Below, in pieces: positions 1 to 8,973 of a stretch of DNA of 64,000 nt (its first letter is position 1; each line of letters begins with the position of its first letter). A program made the position numbers and the translations under genes. Under the pieces are notes generated by a model. The model was not told where the DNA came from. It saw nothing but the letters and a program-made list of their open reading frames with translations, and made no database searches. Source of the stretch: Paraconexibacter antarcticus (GTDB taxonomy: Bacteria > Actinomycetota > Thermoleophilia > Solirubrobacterales > Solirubrobacteraceae). Location of the stretch: NCBI RefSeq assembly GCF_024220175.1, contig NZ_CP098502.1, positions 1,302,001 through 1,366,000 of the forward strand. The letters are read 5' to 3'.

Positions 1-1
1 G

Positions 2-703
2 GGCGAGTTCGTCTTCCTCGTCGGCCACACCGGCTCGGGCAAGTCGACGATCATGCGGCTGCTCATCAAGGAGCACGAGCCGACGAGCGGGACGATCCGC
101 GTCGCCGGCCACGACCTCTCCGCGCTCGACCGCAAGAAGGTCCCGTACTACCGCCGCAACCTCGGGATCGTCTTCCAGGACTTCAAGCTCCTGCCGAACC
201 GCACGGTGCACGACAACGTCGCGTACGCGCTGCAGGTGACGGGCGGCACCCGCAAGGACATCCGCGCGAAGGTGCCGGACATCCTCCGCCTCACGGGCCT
301 GTCGACGAAGCTCCACAACTTCCCCGACCAGCTGTCGGGCGGCGAGCAGCAGCGCGTCGCCGTGGCGCGCGCGTTCGTGAACCACCCGCCGCTGCTCATC
401 GCCGACGAGCCGACCGGCAACCTCGACCCCGAGACGTCCATCGGGATCATGCAGCTGCTCTACCGCATCAACCGCACCGGCACGACCGTGCTCGTCGCGA
501 CGCACGACCACGCGATGGTCGACCGGATGCGCCGCCGCGTTATCGAGCTGTCCGGCGGCAAGGTCATCCGCGACGAGCTCACCGGCGCCTACCGCGAGGG
601 CGAGGTCTCGACCGGCGAGTTCGGCGCGCTCATGCGCGGCGAGCCGGCGCCCGCCCCCCGCCGCCTGCCCGACCCGGGCGACCTCTTCGACGACGCCTTC
701 TAG
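2..703 (+). CDS. ftsE: Cell division ATP-binding protein FtsE (5' end cut by window)
   Basis: ABC-type ATPase partner of FtsX, which at the division septum couples ATP hydrolysis to activation of peptidoglycan hydrolases. The reading frame is open from base 2, so the first ATG at 53 is not the true start: the Walker A motif GHTGSGKST is read from bases 23-49, upstream of that ATG. Downstream come the signature [14 protein letters not shown], Walker [13 protein letters not shown] and the H-loop ATHDH. It is followed 18 bases later by ftsX, the usual order. The C-terminal tail past the ATPase core is about 30 residues, Pro/Arg-rich and probably variable. Only the first 40 or so residues are missing. 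Confidence 0.95.
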   Translation, partial: GEFVFLVGHTGSGKSTIMRLLIKEHEPTSGTIRVAGHDLSALDRKKVPYYRRNLGIVFQDFKLLPNRTVHDNVAYALQVTGGTRKDIRAKVPDILRLTGLSTKLHNFPDQLSGGEQQRVAVARAFVNHPPLLIADEPTGNLDPETSIGIMQLLYRINRTGTTVLVATHDHAMVDRMRRRVIELSGGKVIRDELTGAYREGEVSTGEFGALMRGEPAPAPRRLPDPGDLFDDAF

Positions 704-721
704 GCCGGAGCCCCACCCGTC

Positions 722-1618
722 ATGCGCTTTTCCTTCTTCCTCAAAGAGGCGATGCGGTCCGTGAACCGCAACGCCATCCCGAGCTTCGCCGCCGTCGCCT
801 CGGTCGTCGTGACCGTGCTCGTCCTCGGGGTGTTCATCCCCGTCGTGCAGGCGACGACCGGTGCCGCGAACGAGGTCCGCGGCCGCGTCCTCGTCGACGT
901 CTTCCTGAAGACCGACGCGACGAAGAGCGACGTCGCCCGCGTGAAGACCCTGCTGACCGACAAGACCGGCCACGTCGGGAAGGTCGTCTTCGTCTCCAAG
1001 GAGCAGGCCTACCAGCAGGAGAAGAAGCGCAACCCGGAGGCCTACCAGCTGCTCGGGTCCAACCCGCTGCCGGACACCTTCCGCGTCACGCCGGACAAGG
1101 CGGACAACGCGCTGAAGCTCCGCGACGAGCTCGCGCCCGTCTCCGCCTCGGGGTCGCGCAGCAACATCGATCCGGCGATCGAGAAGGTCGAGAACCGCAA
1201 GGACCAGACGGGCAAGATCCTCACGGCCACGCGCGTCGTGAAGCTCGCGATGTTCCTCCTGGCGAGCCTGCTCGTCATCGCGTCGATCCTGCTCATCTCG
1301 AACACGATCCGCCTGTCGCTCTTCTCGCGCCGCCGCGAGGTCGAGGTCATGAAGCTCGTCGGCGCGACCGACTGGTTCATCCGCTGGCCGTTCGTCATCG
1401 AGGGCGTCGTCCTCGGCGCGCTCGGCGGGGTGGTGGCGATCCTCCTGCTGCTCGTGGGCAAGATCGCCCTCATCGACCCGCTCGCGAGCGACTTCGCGCT
1501 CATCGCCGCGCCGGAGACGATCTCGTTCACGCTCCTCGTGTCGCTGCTCTTTGCGGCGAGCGTCGGCGTGTCCGGTCTCGGTGCGGGGCTCTCCCTGCGC
1601 CGCTTCCTGCGGGTCTGA
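722..1618 (+). CDS. ftsX: Cell division permease-like protein FtsX
   Basis: A 298-residue membrane protein with the FtsX topology: one N-terminal membrane segment (about residues 20-42), an extracellular loop of roughly 130 residues containing the Lys/Asp-rich ECD, then three C-terminal segments (about 175-200, 220-250, 265-290). The motif RRREVEVMKLVGAT after the second segment is typical of FtsX. It lies directly downstream of ftsE and upstream of a secreted S41 protease. In actinobacteria FtsEX signals across the membrane to cell-wall hydrolases; no RipC-type partner lies directly next to it here. Confidence 0.95.
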   Translation: MRFSFFLKEAMRSVNRNAIPSFAAVASVVVTVLVLGVFIPVVQATTGAANEVRGRVLVDVFLKTDATKSDVARVKTLLTDKTGHVGKVVFVSKEQAYQQEKKRNPEAYQLLGSNPLPDTFRVTPDKADNALKLRDELAPVSASGSRSNIDPAIEKVENRKDQTGKILTATRVVKLAMFLLASLLVIASILLISNTIRLSLFSRRREVEVMKLVGATDWFIRWPFVIEGVVLGALGGVVAILLLLVGKIALIDPLASDFALIAAPETISFTLLVSLLFAASVGVSGLGAGLSLRRFLRV

Positions 1619-1643
1619 CCGCTAGCCTGGGGATTACGGCCTG

Positions 1644-2861
1644 GTGCCGTCTTCCCTCGTGAGCACCGTCCGCCGCCTCATCCCCACCGTCACGATCGTC
1701 CTCGCCGTCCTCGCGGTCGGCGTGTGGCTCGGCGGCCATCCGCAGTGGCTGCCGGACCCGGTCCGGCACGCCTTCGTCGACAAGAAGGCCGACGACGTCA
1801 CCGAGGCGATTCAGAAGATCCAGGACGTCTACTACCGGCCGATCGGTGATCGGCAGCTCACCGACTCCGCGATCAAGGGCATGATCGCCGGCCTGGACGA
1901 CCGCTTCTCGAACTACTTCACGCCGAAGGAGTACGCGTCCTTCCAGCAGGACCAGAACAGCAGCTTCTCCGGCATCGGCATGCTCGTCGCGCAGGACCCC
2001 AAGGGGCTCCTGGTGACGAAGGTCTATCCGTCCTCGCCGGCGAGCCAGGCGGGCATCCGCGCAGGGGACGTCATCGTCCGGGCCAAGGGCCGCTCGCTGA
2101 AGGGCGTCACCTCGCGGCAGTCGACGGCGCTCATCAAGGGACCGGCGGGGACGTCGGTCCGCATCACCTACCTCCACAAGGGCAAGCCGCACACGGTCAC
2201 GGCGACCCGCGCGGAGATCAGCGTCCCGATGGTCGCGTCGACGCTGAAGACCGTCCGCGGGAAGAAGATCGGCGTCGTCGCGCTCAGCCAGTTCGGCTCC
2301 GGCGCCCACGCCGAGGTCTACGCCGCGCTGCGCAAGCTGCTCAAGCGCGGCGCCGACCGCTTCGTCTTCGACCTGCGCGGCAACGGGGGCGGCCTCGTCA
2401 CCGAGGCGCAGCTCATCGCGAGCGCGTTCATCAGGTCCGGGCCGATCGTCACGACGAAGGGCCGCAACGTCCCGGCCCAAACGCTCGACGCCACCGGTGA
2501 GCCGGTCGTCCCGACCGATCCGCTCGTCGTGCTCGTCGACAAGGGGACGGCCAGCGCCTCGGAGATCGTCACCGGCGCCCTCCAGGACACGAAGCGGGCG
2601 ACCGTCGTCGGGACCCGGACGTTCGGCAAGGGCGTCTTCCAGCAGGTCCTCGAGCTGTCGGACGGCGGGGCGCTCGACATCACCGCGGGCCAGTACTTCA
2701 CGCCGAAGGGCCGCAACCTCGGCGGCAAGGGCGTCACGAACGGCAGGACGGTGAACACCGGCGCGGGCATCGCCCCCGACGTCCCGGCGAAGGACGACCC
2801 CGAGACCCGCACCCGCGACGAGGGCCTCGAGAAGGCACTTGCGGTCGTGGCCGCCAAGTGA
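1644..2861 (+). CDS. S41-family C-terminal processing peptidase with PDZ domain
   Basis: Serine protease with Ser/Lys dyad that trims C-termini of envelope proteins. An N-terminal hydrophobic segment (about residues 10-30) acts as signal or anchor. The PDZ domain spans about 95-180 (GMLVAQDP to GDVIVRAKG). The catalytic core contains the nucleophile in KGTASASEIVTGAL and the Lys in TFGKGVFQ. The GTG at 1644 starts the open frame; an in-frame GTG at 1659 is an equally possible start. The 3' end overlaps the next gene by 4 bases (GTGA), so the two are probably translationally coupled. Length (405 residues) is normal for CtpA-like enzymes. Confidence 0.93.
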   Translation: MPSSLVSTVRRLIPTVTIVLAVLAVGVWLGGHPQWLPDPVRHAFVDKKADDVTEAIQKIQDVYYRPIGDRQLTDSAIKGMIAGLDDRFSNYFTPKEYASFQQDQNSSFSGIGMLVAQDPKGLLVTKVYPSSPASQAGIRAGDVIVRAKGRSLKGVTSRQSTALIKGPAGTSVRITYLHKGKPHTVTATRAEISVPMVASTLKTVRGKKIGVVALSQFGSGAHAEVYAALRKLLKRGADRFVFDLRGNGGGLVTEAQLIASAFIRSGPIVTTKGRNVPAQTLDATGEPVVPTDPLVVLVDKGTASASEIVTGALQDTKRATVVGTRTFGKGVFQQVLELSDGGALDITAGQYFTPKGRNLGGKGVTNGRTVNTGAGIAPDVPAKDDPETRTRDEGLEKALAVVAAK

Positions 2862-4816
2862 GCGGGAACGGCAAGGGGAAGGGCAAGGGGCCGCCCGGCG
2901 GGTCCAAGCCCGGCAAGCGCAAGTCGAAGGTCAAGGCGGCGAAGGCGAAGCGCAAGCCCGCCGGCCCCGGGGCACCCAAGCGCGGCGCCGCCGAGCCCGG
3001 CCGCCCCGGCCGCAAGGCGGCGCCGCGCACCGCGGCGCGCAGCCGCGAGGCCGAGCCCGCCGCCGCCGGGGACCTCCTCGTCTGCCGGCTCGAGCACCGC
3101 GGCCGCCAGCTCAGCGCCGTCCCGTTCTTCAACCGTGGACCGCGCATCCCGGTGGACCGCGTCCGGGACGGGGGCGACGGCGACCTCGTCCTGCTCCAGA
3201 CCGCCCGCTCCGAGCGCGGCGCCCCGAAGGTCCTCCGGGTCCTCGGCCGCCCCGACAACGCCGCGGCCGTCCTCGAGGCGCTCATGCTCGACCGGGGGCT
3301 GGCGCGGCGCTTCCCGCCCGGCGTCGAGAAGGCGGCCGAGGAGGCGCGCGACGCCGGCCGCGCCGGGCAGCTCGACCACATCGGCGGGGCGGCCCGGGAG
3401 GACCTGCGGGCACTGACGACGTTCACGATCGACCCGGCGACCGCGAAGGACTTCGACGACGCGATCAGCGCCGAGGCCCTCGGAGACGGCCACTGGCGCG
3501 TATGGGTCCACATCGCGGACGTCAGCGCCTTCGTCCGGCCGGGCTCCGCGATCGATCGCGAGGCCTACCGGCGCGCGACGAGCGTCTACGTCCCGGGCAA
3601 GGTCGAGCCCATGCTGCCGGTCGCGCTGAGCAACGACGCCTGCTCGCTGCGGCCGGGGGTCGACCGCCTCGCCGTCACCGCCGAGCTCGAGGTCCGCGGC
3701 GACCGAGTCGTCAGCGCCCGCTTCTGCCGCTCCACGATCCGCTCCGACGAGCGCCTGGACTACGACCGCGTCGACCGCATCTTCGCGGGGGAGGAGCGCG
3801 CCGAGGACCCGTGGGCCGGCCCGCTCGCCGCCGCTCGCGCCGCCGCCGCCGCCCTCGGCTCCCGCCGCGCCGCCGGCGCACTCTCGATCGAGTCCGCCGA
3901 GCCGACCTTCTCCTTCGACGGTCGTGGCCACGTCGACGGCGCCAAGGTCGGCATCCAGACCGAGTCGCACACGCTCATCGAGCACCTCATGGTCGCGACG
4001 AACGAGGCCGTCGCCGGCCTGCTCGACGAGCGGAAGATCCCCACCCTCTACCGGGTGCACGAGAAGCCGGACGGGAGCGCCGTCGAGCGGCTCGTCGAGC
4101 AGCTCGCCTCGCTGGACGTGGCGACGCCCGCCGTGCCGGAGCGGCTCACGCCGGACGTCGCGGCCCAGGCGATCGTCGAGGCCTCCCGCCTCATCGACGA
4201 GCATGCGACACGGACCGGGCACGGCCGCCGCGCGCTCACCTCGTTGCTGCTGCGGTCGCTGAAGCAGGCCCGCTACGGGGCGAAGAACCTCGGTCACGCC
4301 GGGCTCGGGCTCAGCCACTACTGCCACTTCACCTCACCGATCCGGCGCTATCCCGACCTCGTCGCGCACCGGGCGCTCCTCAGCGCCATCGGAGCGGGGG
4401 AGGACGCGCCGCGCGGCGGCGCGATGGAGGAGGCGGGGGTCACGACCTCGGCCCGCGAGCGCGAGGCGATGAAGATCGAGCGCGCGGCCGACGACGTCGC
4501 GCGGTGCTTCCTGCTCGAGCGCGAGCTCTTCGAGGGCACCGGGGGTACGGGGCGCCCGTTCCCGGGGGAGGTCGTCGGCATCATCGAGGCCGGCGCGTTC
4601 GTCGCGTTCGGGGGACCGGACTCCCGCGCGCCCGGCGGCTACGAGGGCATGCTCCCCGTCCGCCGGATGCACGGCGACTGGTGGACGCTCAACGAGGCGG
4701 GGACGGTGCTCACCGGGACGAGCAGCAAGGAATCGATCCGGCTCGGCGACGCGGTCACCGTCAGCGTTCACCGGGTGGATGCGCCTCGCGGTCGCGTCGA
4801 CCTCGACCTCTCCTAA
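2858..4816 (+). CDS. RNB-domain 3'-5' exoribonuclease (RNase II/R family)
   Basis: Hydrolytic 3'-5' exoribonuclease. After a Lys/Arg-rich low-complexity N-terminus (about 60 residues) comes an OB-like region, then the RNB core with the acidic catalytic motif TIDPATAKDFDDAI near residue 190 and the family signature SHYCHFTSPIRRYPDLVAHR near 490. A C-terminal S1-like segment (from about 565) is interrupted by a short insert. At 652 residues it is nearer RNase R than RNase II. It starts with GTG inside the stop of the protease gene. smpB follows 43 bases later; RNase R works with SmpB/tmRNA on stalled mRNAs in other bacteria, so the context fits. Confidence 0.9.
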   Translation: MSGNGKGKGKGPPGGSKPGKRKSKVKAAKAKRKPAGPGAPKRGAAEPGRPGRKAAPRTAARSREAEPAAAGDLLVCRLEHRGRQLSAVPFFNRGPRIPVDRVRDGGDGDLVLLQTARSERGAPKVLRVLGRPDNAAAVLEALMLDRGLARRFPPGVEKAAEEARDAGRAGQLDHIGGAAREDLRALTTFTIDPATAKDFDDAISAEALGDGHWRVWVHIADVSAFVRPGSAIDREAYRRATSVYVPGKVEPMLPVALSNDACSLRPGVDRLAVTAELEVRGDRVVSARFCRSTIRSDERLDYDRVDRIFAGEERAEDPWAGPLAAARAAAAALGSRRAAGALSIESAEPTFSFDGRGHVDGAKVGIQTESHTLIEHLMVATNEAVAGLLDERKIPTLYRVHEKPDGSAVERLVEQLASLDVATPAVPERLTPDVAAQAIVEASRLIDEHATRTGHGRRALTSLLLRSLKQARYGAKNLGHAGLGLSHYCHFTSPIRRYPDLVAHRALLSAIGAGEDAPRGGAMEEAGVTTSAREREAMKIERAADDVARCFLLERELFEGTGGTGRPFPGEVVGIIEAGAFVAFGGPDSRAPGGYEGMLPVRRMHGDWWTLNEAGTVLTGTSSKESIRLGDAVTVSVHRVDAPRGRVDLDLS

Positions 4817-4847
4817 AGGGTCAGCGCCCGGCTTTGCGGCGACGGTC

Positions 4848-4853
4848 TAGGCT
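4848..4853 (+). promoter_or_regulatory. -10 element for a probably leaderless smpB transcript
   Basis: TAGGCT fits the actinobacterial TANNNT pattern and ends six bases before the smpB ATG, placing the expected transcription start on or next to the start codon. No Shine-Dalgarno sequence is visible between them. It lies in the 43-base gap after the RNase gene. Confidence 0.45.
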
Positions 4854-4859
4854 CAGAGC

Positions 4860-5339
4860 ATGGCCAAGGGTGGCAAGCGCAAGATCAACGAGGGGGACGT
4901 GGCCAGCAACCGGCAGGCCGCCTTCCGGTTCGAGTTCATGGACCGCCTCGAGTGCGGCATCGTGCTCACGGGCACCGAGGTCAAGTCGATCCGCACCGGC
5001 ACCGTCCAGCTGAAGGACGGCTACGCGCTCATCCGCGACGGCGAGCTCTTCCTCCACAACGTCCACATCCCGCCGTACGGGCCGGCGTCACGCGAGAACC
5101 ACGACCCCGAGCGGGTCCGCAAGCTCCTCGCCAACCGCAAGGAGATCGACAAGCTCGTCGCGGAGACGAAGGAGAAGGGCTACACGCTCGTCCCGCTCCG
5201 CGTGTACTTCAAGGGGCCGCGGGCGAAGGTCGAGATCGCGCTGGGCAAGGGCAAGGACCGCTTCGACAAACGCGAGTCGATCAAGAAGAAGGACATGCAG
5301 CGCGACGTCCAGCGCCAGCTGCGTGACGCCGAGCGCTGA
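4860..5339 (+). CDS. smpB: SsrA-binding protein SmpB
   Basis: RNA-binding partner of tmRNA in trans-translation ribosome rescue. The 159-residue protein has the family landmarks: NRQAAFRFEFMDRLECGIVLTG near the N-terminus, GTEVKSIRTG, LHNVHIPPY, then LVPLRVYFKG and a basic C-terminal tail (KGKDRFDKRESIKKKD) that enters the ribosomal A site. Its RNA partner ssrA is 3.2 kb downstream, so both halves of the system are in this window. The 15-residue Lys-rich N-terminal lead is normal. Confidence 0.97.
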   Translation: MAKGGKRKINEGDVASNRQAAFRFEFMDRLECGIVLTGTEVKSIRTGTVQLKDGYALIRDGELFLHNVHIPPYGPASRENHDPERVRKLLANRKEIDKLVAETKEKGYTLVPLRVYFKGPRAKVEIALGKGKDRFDKRESIKKKDMQRDVQRQLRDAER

Positions 5340-5357
5340 GCGCGGAACCCGCCGCGG

Positions 5358-6260
5358 CTAGACGTCGCTGAAGGTGCGGGCGACGTGCGTCGCGTCCATG
5401 CCCCACACGAGCAGCGCGATGAGCCCGAGGTAGACCACGGCCACGATGAGCCGGTCGCGCGGACGGACCTTGTAGTACGCCCGGACCTCGGAGCCGCCCT
5501 CCTTCAGGGCCTTGTGGCGCCGGTAGGTCTCCAGGCCGCCGAAGACCGCGATGAGGATGATGATCGGGTTCGGCGCCAGGAAGACGGCGAGCACGATCCC
5601 GAAGAAGCCGAGGTACCACATCCACGGGGACATGGCGGCCATCGCGCGGCCACCGTCGAGCGGGACGACCGGCAGCAGGTTGAAGAGGTTCAGGAAGAAC
5701 CCGGTGAAGGCGAGCGCCCGGAACATGTCGTTCCCGGTCGCGTCGGCGAGCGGGATGCACGCCGCGGCGCCGATCGAGCCGAGGACGGGGCCGGCCAGGC
5801 CGACGCGCGCCTCCGCGAGGGCGTTGTCGCCGAGGGACTTCGCCCACACGAGCGCGCCCATGAAGGGGATGAACACCGGCGCGCTGGCCTCGATGCCCTC
5901 GCGGCGCAGCTGGATGACGTGCCCCATCTCGTGGACGAAGAGCAGGATCACGAAGCCGATCGCGAACTGCCACCCCCAGATGAGCGAGTACGCGGCGATG
6001 CTCACGAGCATCGAGCCCGACGTCGTGAGGATCTTGAGCTTCGGGATCGCGAGCAGCGCGATCTTCCCGAACTTCAGGATGAGCAGGCCCGCGGCGACGA
6101 TCGCGCTGCGCAGGCGACGCCACCACGGGACGGGCGCGCTGCCGAACGGGTCTGGGGCGGTCGCGGTCGCGGCCGCGGGGGCGTGGGCCGGCACCGGGGC
6201 CTGCGCCGGTGCGGCCGGCGGGAGCCAGCCGGGGGGCGGGGTGGAGGACGAGGGGTCCAT
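5358..6260 (-). CDS. Site-2 protease family (M50) membrane metalloprotease
   Basis: Intramembrane zinc protease-like protein of 300 residues. The zinc-binding motif HEMGH lies in a membrane segment (LLFVHEMGHVIQL) and the third ligand in the typical NLLPVVPLDGGRAM segment. About six hydrophobic segments are visible. The N-terminus is a roughly 45-residue Pro/Ala-rich cytosolic stretch. The start at 6260 is the first ATG; the gene is convergent with smpB, 18 bases apart. No PDZ domain is seen, so it resembles the short FtsH-independent M50 branch rather than RseP. Substrate cannot be told from sequence. Confidence 0.88.
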   Translation of the reverse strand: MDPSSSTPPPGWLPPAAPAQAPVPAHAPAAATATAPDPFGSAPVPWWRRLRSAIVAAGLLILKFGKIALLAIPKLKILTTSGSMLVSIAAYSLIWGWQFAIGFVILLFVHEMGHVIQLRREGIEASAPVFIPFMGALVWAKSLGDNALAEARVGLAGPVLGSIGAAACIPLADATGNDMFRALAFTGFFLNLFNLLPVVPLDGGRAMAAMSPWMWYLGFFGIVLAVFLAPNPIIILIAVFGGLETYRRHKALKEGGSEVRAYYKVRPRDRLIVAVVYLGLIALLVWGMDATHVARTFSDV

Positions 6261-6314
6261 GGACCTTCAGTGTGGCAGCCGCAGATAACGGCTCGCTGAG
6301 GCCGGTGCGCCCGG

Positions 6315-8114
6315 TCAGCGCTGCTCGGTCAGGACCGCCTCGGCCGCCTCCTCGGCGGCCGTGAGCTGCCGTTCGACGAGGGCGATGCCGCTCTGCCAGA
6401 AGCCGGGGTCGGTGAGGTCGAGGCCCGCGATGGCCGCGAGCTCCTCCGGCGACTTCGAGCCACCCGCGCTGAGCAGCGCGACGTAGTCGTCGACGAAGGC
6501 CGGGCCGACCTCGAGGTACCGCCCGTAGACCGAGAGCGCCAGAAGCTGCCCGTAGGCGTACGCGTAGACGTAGCCGGGCGTCCCGACGAAGTGGGGGACG
6601 TAGGACCACCACGACTTGTAGTTGTCCGTCACCTCGACCGCGTCGCCGAGGAGCTCCTCCTGGCTCACGGCCCAGAGCTCGCCGATGCGGTCGACCGACA
6701 GCTCGCCCTCGGTGCGGCGGGCGGTGTGGACCGCGTGCTCGAACTGGTTCATCGCGACCTGGCGGAAGACCGTCGCGATCGACCCCTCGATGTTCTCGGC
6801 GAGGAGCGCGAGGCGGCTCGCGGGGTCCGTCGTCTCCTCGAGCAGGCGGCCGAAGACGAGGGTCTCGCCGAAGACGCTGGCGGTCTCCGCGAGCGTCAGC
6901 GGCGTGTGCTGCTCGAAGACGCCGCGCGGGCGGGCGAGGGCGGCGTGGAGGCCGTGCCCGAGCTCGTGGGCCAGCGTCAGGACGTCGCGGCGGCGGTGGG
7001 TCCAGTTCAGCAGGACGTACGGGTGCGCGCTCGGGGTCACGTAGGCGCAGAAGGCGCCGCCGCGCTTGCCCGGGCGGACCGGGGCGTCGATGTAATCGCC
7101 GTCGAAGAAGCCCTGCGCCGTGTCGCCGAGGATCGGGGAAAAGTCGCGGAAGGAGGAGACGACGAGCTCGCGGGCGTCGTCCCACCCGAACTCCTCGTCG
7201 GCCGTCGCGACGGCGGCCATCCGGTCGTAGTCGGCGAGCCGGTCGACGCCGAGCAGGCGGGCCTTCAGGCGGTACCAGCGGCGCGGGAGCTCGTACGCGC
7301 CCTTCACCGCGTCGATGAGCGCCTGGACGGACTCGTCGCTCGCCTCGTTGGAGAGGTTGCGGCTCGACAGCCAGCTGTCGAAGTTGCGCAGCCGGTCGTC
7401 CGTCGCCTTGTCCGCCAGCAGTGTGTTGAAGATGAAGGCGCGCGTCCGGAGCCCGGGCGCGAGGGCATCCGTGACGGCCTGCTGGGTGGCGGCCCGCACC
7501 GCGCGGTCCGGGTCATAGAGCTTCGAGAGCGCGACGTCGAGCGCGACCTTCTCCTCCTCGCCCGGGAGGGTCACCTCGATGGCGCTCGTCAGCTCGCTGA
7601 AGAGGCGCGACCACGCGCTGCGGCCCGTGACCGACTTCTCGGTGAGGATGCGCTCCTCGGGCTCGGAGAGCAGGTGCGGCCGGTAGCGGCGCGCGTTGCG
7701 GAGGTGGTGGCGGCTCGTGTCGAGGCCGTCGGCCGTGAGCAGCTGGTCGGCGAGCGCATCGTCGAGCGCCGCCCACTCGAGCTCGAAGAACTGGAGCGTC
7801 GTCTCGATCGCCGTCGCCTTCTCCTGCACCTTCTGCATGAGCGCGCCGATCTTCGGGTCCGCGGTGTCGACGGAGAACTGCAGGGACGCGTAGGAGTACG
7901 CGAGGCCGATGAGCTCGGAGATCCCGGCGAGCTCCTCCATCGCGGCGGCGAGCGTCGGGCCGTCGAACGCGGCGACCTTGCCGGCGTGGGCGGCGGCGAA
8001 CGCGGTCGCGCGCTCGGCGGCCTCGTCGAGCTGGCGGTCGACGCCAGCCGGCCCCTCACCGTCGACCAACGGCTCCAGGTTCCAGGCGACGTCTCCGACC
8101 TCGGTGGTGCTCAT
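6315..8114 (-). CDS. M3-family oligoendopeptidase (PepF-like)
   Basis: Cytosolic zinc metallopeptidase that degrades oligopeptides. The signature LAHELGHGLHAAL carries the HExxH zinc site, and the downstream ETASVFGETLVF supplies the third ligand Glu. The open frame runs upstream to 8480 but the family similarity begins at MSTTEVGDVAWNLEPL, so I take the ATG at 8114, giving 599 residues, the normal PepF length. It follows the M50 protease gene in opposite operon order with 54 bases between, and may be co-transcribed with it. Confidence 0.92.
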   Translation of the reverse strand: MSTTEVGDVAWNLEPLVDGEGPAGVDRQLDEAAERATAFAAAHAGKVAAFDGPTLAAAMEELAGISELIGLAYSYASLQFSVDTADPKIGALMQKVQEKATAIETTLQFFELEWAALDDALADQLLTADGLDTSRHHLRNARRYRPHLLSEPEERILTEKSVTGRSAWSRLFSELTSAIEVTLPGEEEKVALDVALSKLYDPDRAVRAATQQAVTDALAPGLRTRAFIFNTLLADKATDDRLRNFDSWLSSRNLSNEASDESVQALIDAVKGAYELPRRWYRLKARLLGVDRLADYDRMAAVATADEEFGWDDARELVVSSFRDFSPILGDTAQGFFDGDYIDAPVRPGKRGGAFCAYVTPSAHPYVLLNWTHRRRDVLTLAHELGHGLHAALARPRGVFEQHTPLTLAETASVFGETLVFGRLLEETTDPASRLALLAENIEGSIATVFRQVAMNQFEHAVHTARRTEGELSVDRIGELWAVSQEELLGDAVEVTDNYKSWWSYVPHFVGTPGYVYAYAYGQLLALSVYGRYLEVGPAFVDDYVALLSAGGSKSPEELAAIAGLDLTDPGFWQSGIALVERQLTAAEEAAEAVLTEQR

Positions 8115-8524
8115 GGGGCGACAGCGTAGTGCGGCGTCGCGCGGGCCCGCGCGAGACGCAGGCCCCGAGGGTCGGTTCGCGACGGATTTCCGCCGAGGAT
8201 GCGGCATCATCCGTTGAGTCCCCTTGCACTGCCGCGGCCGCGGTGGGACGGTTGGACCAGACGCGGGAACGAGCCGCGAAGAGCGAGACCAGGTCCTCCT
8301 CCGGGGGGACCACCGCAAGCCCCTCGGGGCGCCGTGCCCTCGGGTACGGGCGGTGAGACGGTGTGAGGTCGCGCCACCAGAGCTTCGGGCGCACCCTTCA
8401 CGGGGTCGCGACCGGGAGGACGGTTCCGTCGAGCGGCTCGAGCCCGCGTCGCCTTGTCTGCGCGACGCGCCGGCGAGCAACGCCTCCCGCGCCCGCTACA
8501 CTCGGTGGCGTAGGGCATCAACAC
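8115..8524. other. Intergenic region upstream of ssrA, no convincing gene
   Basis: About 410 bases between the peptidase start and the tmRNA. Open frames here on both strands are Arg/Pro/Ser-rich and look like GC-driven shadows. I looked for RNase P RNA and SRP RNA signatures and saw none. Only the tmRNA -10 element near the right end can be supported. Confidence 0.5.
8497..8502 (+). promoter_or_regulatory. Probable -10 element of ssrA
   Basis: TACACT matches TANNNT and lies 22 bases before the mature tmRNA 5' end, consistent with a short 5' leader removed by RNase P. No good -35 is visible at the right spacing. Confidence 0.4.
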
Positions 8525-8891
8525 GGGGACGACAGGCTTCGACGTGGTCGGTTCCGTATTGGTGGTAGCGAGCCGAGGTTCCGGGTGGCCTCGTAAAACC
8601 CCGGGAAAAACACACATGCGGACTCTCACGAGTACGCCCTCGCTGCCTAGATCCAATCTAGGTGAGTGAGGACTCAGCCCTCGCCTGCCGGCCGTGAGGG
8701 ACCTGGGTTCAGATGCCGGCTCCACCTGGGGAGGAACGCCTTCGCCGAACCGGGGAAATCATCAGACGGGCTGGCCGGACGCAACCCCGCCCGCAAGGCG
8801 AGCGATCGGCGAGATCAGAGTGCGGGCTACGCTCGTAGAAGCTCCCAGTACGCGGCTGCGGACGTGGGTTCAATTCCCACCGTCTCCACCA
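8525..8891 (+). ncRNA. ssrA: Transfer-messenger RNA (tmRNA)
   Basis: The 5' end GGGGACGACAGGCTTCGAC and 3' end CGTCTCC-ACCA pair as a 7-base acceptor stem with one G-U. The 3' part contains the T-arm GTGGGTTCAATTCCCAC and the encoded ACCA end. The internal tag frame at 8618-8650 ends in ALAA-stop. The intervening GC-rich stems are the pseudoknot region. Length about 367 bases is normal for one-piece tmRNA. It rescues stalled ribosomes with SmpB (4860-5339). Confidence 0.95.
8618..8650 (+). other. tmRNA proteolysis-tag reading frame
   Basis: Reading from a GCG resume codon gives ADSHEYALAA then TAG. The ADSH start and YALAA end match the mycobacterial tag pattern with two residues fewer. The stretch just before it (GGGAAAAACACACAT) is the A-rich single-stranded region normally preceding the resume codon. 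The exact resume codon is inferred. Confidence 0.85.
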
Positions 8892-8905
8892 ATTTCACGA
8901 AGGTC

Positions 8906-8944
8906 GAACCCCGGTCCACTCTCGAGAGGGCCGGGGTTCCTTTG
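8906..8944 (+). terminator. Terminator hairpin after ssrA
   Basis: A stem of about 11 base pairs, AACCCCGGTCC with GGGCCGGGGTT, is followed by CCTTTGT. It starts 14 bases after the tmRNA 3' end. Confidence 0.7.
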
Positions 8945-8973
8945 TGTCCGGCGACAGGACCGGCGCGCTCACA

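Noticed and set aside
1527..4327. Long minus-strand open frames opposite the protease and RNase genes
   Set aside because: Arg/Asp/Gly-rich products without motifs; they mirror the codon pattern of the real + strand genes.
8115..8496. Possible structured RNA (RNase P or SRP RNA) before ssrA
   Set aside because: None of the conserved blocks of either RNA could be found.
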